Source: Actinomycetota bacterium (lineage in GTDB: Bacteria > Actinomycetota > Actinomycetes > Actinomycetales > Dermatophilaceae). Taken from it: 64,000 nt of DNA. The stretch covers positions 1 through 64,000 of the forward strand of contig JAIUOP010000004.1 in the NCBI GenBank assembly GCA_020161815.1, read 5' to 3'. A program made the translations under genes and the position numbers. Every line of letters begins with the position of its first letter. The first letter of the stretch is position 1. Positions 61,478 through 64,000 of this stretch are shown piece by piece. The notes under the pieces were generated by a model. That model searched no databases. It saw nothing but the letters and a program-made list of their open reading frames with translations, and was not told where the DNA came from.

Positions 61478-63039
61478 AGCAGGAACAACGAGGCCTGCTG
61501 GGCCAGGTCGAGCACGAGCGAGGGCACGATGCCGAGCAGCAGCGTGGCGAGGACACCGACCGTGACGACGACCGTCGTGGTCACCGACGGGGTGAGGGCA
61601 GCGACGTCCTCGGCGGGCTCGGTGAAGTACATGAGCACGATGATCCGGAAGTAGACATAGGCCGTGACCGCCGAGGCGAGCACGCCGATGACGACGAGGA
61701 CGACGCCCATGGTGCCGCCGTGCGCCACTGCCGGCGCGAAGGCCGCGAACTTGGCGGTGAAGCCCGAGGTCAGCGGGATGCCGGCGAAGGCGAGCAGGAG
61801 CAGGCCGAAGAGGCCGGCGAGCACCGGGTGCTTCTTGCCCAGGCCCGCCCACTGGGACAGGTGCGTGGCCTCGGAGCCGCCCTGGCGGACGAGGGCGACG
61901 ATGGCGAAGGCCGCGATCGTGGCCAGGCCGTAGGCGACGAGGTAGAACATCACCCCGCCGATGGCGGTGGCGTCGAAGGCGAGGACGCCGACGAGGATGA
62001 AGCCCGCGTGCGCGACCGAGGAGTAGGCCAGCAGCCGCTTCATGTCGGTCTGGGTCACCGACATGACCGCTCCAACGATCATCGTGATCGCGGCGATGAT
62101 GCCGACGACGAGCCGCCAGTCCCAGCGCCCGGCCTCGACCGCGACGTAGGTGAAGCGCAGGATCGCGCCGAAGGCCGCCGCCTTGGTCGCCGCCGCCATG
62201 AACCCGGTGACCGGCGTCGGGGCGCCCTGGTAGGCGTCCGGGGTCCACGAGTGGAAGGGCACCGCACCGACCTTGAAGAGCAGGCCGATGAGCACGAGGA
62301 TCGTGCCGGGCAGGAGCAGGCCGTTCATCATCGAGGAGTGCGTCGTGATGGCGCGGGCGATGAGCTTGAAGTCCGAGGAGCCGGCGAAGCCGTAGAGCAG
62401 CGCGGCACCGAAGAGGAAGAACGCCGAGGAGAAGGCCCCGAGGAGGAAGTACTTCAGCGAGGCCTCCTGCGAGAGCAGGCGGCGACGACGGGCCAGGCCG
62501 GTGAGGATGTAGAGCGGCAGCGAGAAGACCTCGAGCGCGACGAACATCGTGATCAGGTCGTTGGCGCCGACGAAGATCATCATCCCGAAGATCGCGAAGA
62601 GGGCGAGCGGGAAGACCTCGGTCGTCTGGTAGCCCGCCTTCGTGGCCGCGCCCTCCTGGACCGACCCCGGCGCCGAGGCACCCATCGGCGTGAAGGCGTC
62701 GGCCGAGGAGCCGCCGAAGCGCTCCGACATCGCGAGCACCCCGAGCAGGCCGAAGAGCAGCAGCGCGCCCTGGAGGAAGATCGTCGGGCCGTCGATCGAC
62801 ATCGACTGACCCAGCGTCACGCCCTTGTTCGGGGCGGCCCAGACCCACAGCGCGACCATCGCCGCGAGGAGGGTGACGACAGCGACTCCCAGCTGGACGG
62901 CATACCGGCTGGTGCGACCGACGAACGCCTCGACGAGGACGCCGATGAGCGCGCCGAGGGCGACCACGAGCATCGGCGCGATGGCGGCGTAGTCGATCTT
63001 GACGGCCTCGAAGACGGCGGGAACCGCGGCGGACATCAC
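61474..63039 (-). CDS. nuoN: NADH-quinone oxidoreductase subunit N, main locus
   Basis: 521 residues, about 14 membrane helices. Helix-5 Glu in MFVALEVFSLPLYILTG, Lys in LFKVGAVPFHSWTPDAYQGAP, and DMKRLLAYSSVAHAGFILVG. A standard actinobacterial NuoN, distinct from the shorter one at 39928. GTG 63039 (GTGA overlap with nuoM) or the adjacent ATG 63036 is the start. Confidence 0.94.
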   Translation of the reverse strand: MMSAAVPAVFEAVKIDYAAIAPMLVVALGALIGVLVEAFVGRTSRYAVQLGVAVVTLLAAMVALWVWAAPNKGVTLGQSMSIDGPTIFLQGALLLFGLLGVLAMSERFGGSSADAFTPMGASAPGSVQEGAATKAGYQTTEVFPLALFAIFGMMIFVGANDLITMFVALEVFSLPLYILTGLARRRRLLSQEASLKYFLLGAFSSAFFLFGAALLYGFAGSSDFKLIARAITTHSSMMNGLLLPGTILVLIGLLFKVGAVPFHSWTPDAYQGAPTPVTGFMAAATKAAAFGAILRFTYVAVEAGRWDWRLVVGIIAAITMIVGAVMSVTQTDMKRLLAYSSVAHAGFILVGVLAFDATAIGGVMFYLVAYGLATIAAFAIVALVRQGGSEATHLSQWAGLGKKHPVLAGLFGLLLLAFAGIPLTSGFTAKFAAFAPAVAHGGTMGVVLVVIGVLASAVTAYVYFRIIVLMYFTEPAEDVAALTPSVTTTVVVTVGVLATLLLGIVPSLVLDLAQQASLFLL

Positions 63040-64000
63040 TGGGCACTCCCGGTGGCGTTGGTGGCGGCCGGATCGGAGACGCCGACGATCTGGAGCGTCT
63101 GGTCGACCGCCGGGTTGACGAGGTCAAGCACCGGCTTGGGGTAGAAGCCGAGGATGAGGAAGCTGGCGATGATCGGGATGGCCACGGCCTTCTCCCGCCA
63201 CGACAGGTCCGCCGGGGCCTCGCCGTCGACGAACGTCGGCTTGGGACCGGTGAAGATGCGCTGGTACATGAGCAGGATGTAGAGCGCGGCGAGCACCGTG
63301 CCGAGGACGGCGAAGCCGGCGGCCCACGGGTAGGTCTGGAAGGAGCCGACGAGGACGAGGTATTCCGAGACGAAGCTGGACAGGCCCGGCAGCGAGAGCG
63401 AGGCCAGGCCGGCGACGAGGAAGACGCCCGCGAGCACCGGCGTCACGAGGCGCCAGCCGCCGTAGTCGGGGATCCGCTTGCTGCCGCGGCGGGCGATGAG
63501 GAAGCCGGCGAAGAGGAACAGGCCGGCGGTCGCGAAGCCGTGGTTGACCATGTAGAGCGCCGAGCCGGCACCGGCCGTGCTCGTGAGGGCGAAGATGCCG
63601 ATGATGATCAGGCCGAAGTGGCTGATCGAGGTGTAGGCGATCAGGCGCATCATGTCGGTCTGGCCGATGGCGAGCAGCGCGCCGTAGAGCACCGAGATGA
63701 CGGCCAGGACCATGATCATCGGCGTCGCCCAGCGGCTGGCCTCGGGGAACAGGCTCAGGCAGAACCGGATCATCCCGAAGGTGCCGACCTTGTCGAGGAC
63801 GCCGACGAGCAGCACGGCGGTCGCCGGACGAGCCTCGGTCGCGGCATCGGGAAGCCAGGTGTGGACCGGCCACATCGGGGCCTTGATCGCGAAGGCGACG
63901 AAGAAGGCGACGAAGAGCCAGCGCTTGGCCTCGACCGAGCCACCGACGTTGCCGATGAGGTTCTCCATGAGGAAGCCGTCGGAGCCGCCGGGGCCGTGGA
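63036..64000 (-). CDS. nuoM: NADH-quinone oxidoreductase subunit M, main locus (5' end beyond the window)
   Basis: 321 codons are visible and the frame continues to the window edge: upstream of the ATG at 63968 it reads HGPGGSDGFLMENLIG, typical NuoM interior, so the true start is outside. Helix-7 Lys in AFAIKAPMWPVHTWLPDAATEAR and MMRLIAYTSISHFGLI are present. It is the upstream neighbour of nuoN in what should be a full nuoA-N operon. Confidence 0.94.
   Translation of the reverse strand, partial: HGPGGSDGFLMENLIGNVGGSVEAKRWLFVAFFVAFAIKAPMWPVHTWLPDAATEARPATAVLLVGVLDKVGTFGMIRFCLSLFPEASRWATPMIMVLAVISVLYGALLAIGQTDMMRLIAYTSISHFGLIIIGIFALTSTAGAGSALYMVNHGFATAGLFLFAGFLIARRGSKRIPDYGGWRLVTPVLAGVFLVAGLASLSLPGLSSFVSEYLVLVGSFQTYPWAAGFAVLGTVLAALYILLMYQRIFTGPKPTFVDGEAPADLSWREKAVAIPIIASFLILGFYPKPVLDLVNPAVDQTLQIVGVSDPAATNATGSAQ

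Overview
The window is very GC-rich (above 70% by eye). It has compact operons with 4-base ATGA/GTGA start-stop overlaps and many GTG starts, and its gene content is typical of a high-GC Gram-positive: IcmF, single-chain acyl-CoA carboxylase, KorAB, SdpI-like, 13E12/DUF222 HNH nuclease, Pls-type synthetase. It is most likely an aerobic actinobacterium of the Micrococcales, perhaps Intrasporangiaceae; that family-level guess is inference.

Layout. 1-310: tail of an IS30-type transposase and three short inverted repeats. 311-7542: endonuclease IV, threonine dehydratase, fused isobutyryl-CoA mutase behind a perfect palindrome, a kinase-like protein and AroQ. 7621-14089: glycosyltransferase, a two-component system whose kinase is fused to a DUF4173 membrane domain, and a secreted von Willebrand protein. 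14113-22143: a complete co-directional form II CO-dehydrogenase-type (molybdenum hydroxylase) cluster in the order coxD-coxE-xdhC-coxS-coxL-coxM-coxG, with a CRP/GlxR-like site before coxS. 22214-25678: HNH nuclease, SdpI-like protein, MocA-like cytidylyltransferase. 25689-35776: an 1851-residue single-chain acyl-CoA carboxylase, a BrkB/YihY protein and fadA-fadB. 35796-39882: terminator, tRNA-Tyr, YajQ, aminopeptidase N, HtpX. 39928-54836: a second complex I operon running nuoA - Pls-like synthetase - M1 peptidase - nuoB - two small membrane proteins - nuoC - 15-codon mini-ORF - nuoHIJKLMN, with no nuoD, E, F or G. 55006-60360: divergent korAB (2-oxoglutarate:ferredoxin oxidoreductase), RarD, MFS transporter. 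60437-64000: polyprenyl diphosphate synthase and the end of a separate complex I operon (nuoN, nuoM running off the edge).

How it fits together. IcmF, FadAB, the carboxylase and KorAB all act on acyl-CoA or 2-oxoacid pools. The second nuo operon lacks the NADH-oxidising subunits and lies head to head with a ferredoxin-reducing enzyme, so it could in principle pass electrons from ferredoxin to quinone. The mini-ORF between nuoC and nuoH, coupled by ATGA on both sides, looks like the place where nuoD should be.

The strongest signal not explained by any gene is an octamer, CGGCATAC / GTATGCCG. I counted 65 copies by eye, about one per kb, in both orientations. They fall in several reading frames (forcing rare ATA, GCA, TAT and CAT codons) and also between genes, including one in the loop of a terminator. 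Its density, lack of strand polarity and terminator location recall the DNA-uptake sequences of Neisseria and Pasteurellaceae. It is absent from the HNH nuclease gene, which may be a later arrival.
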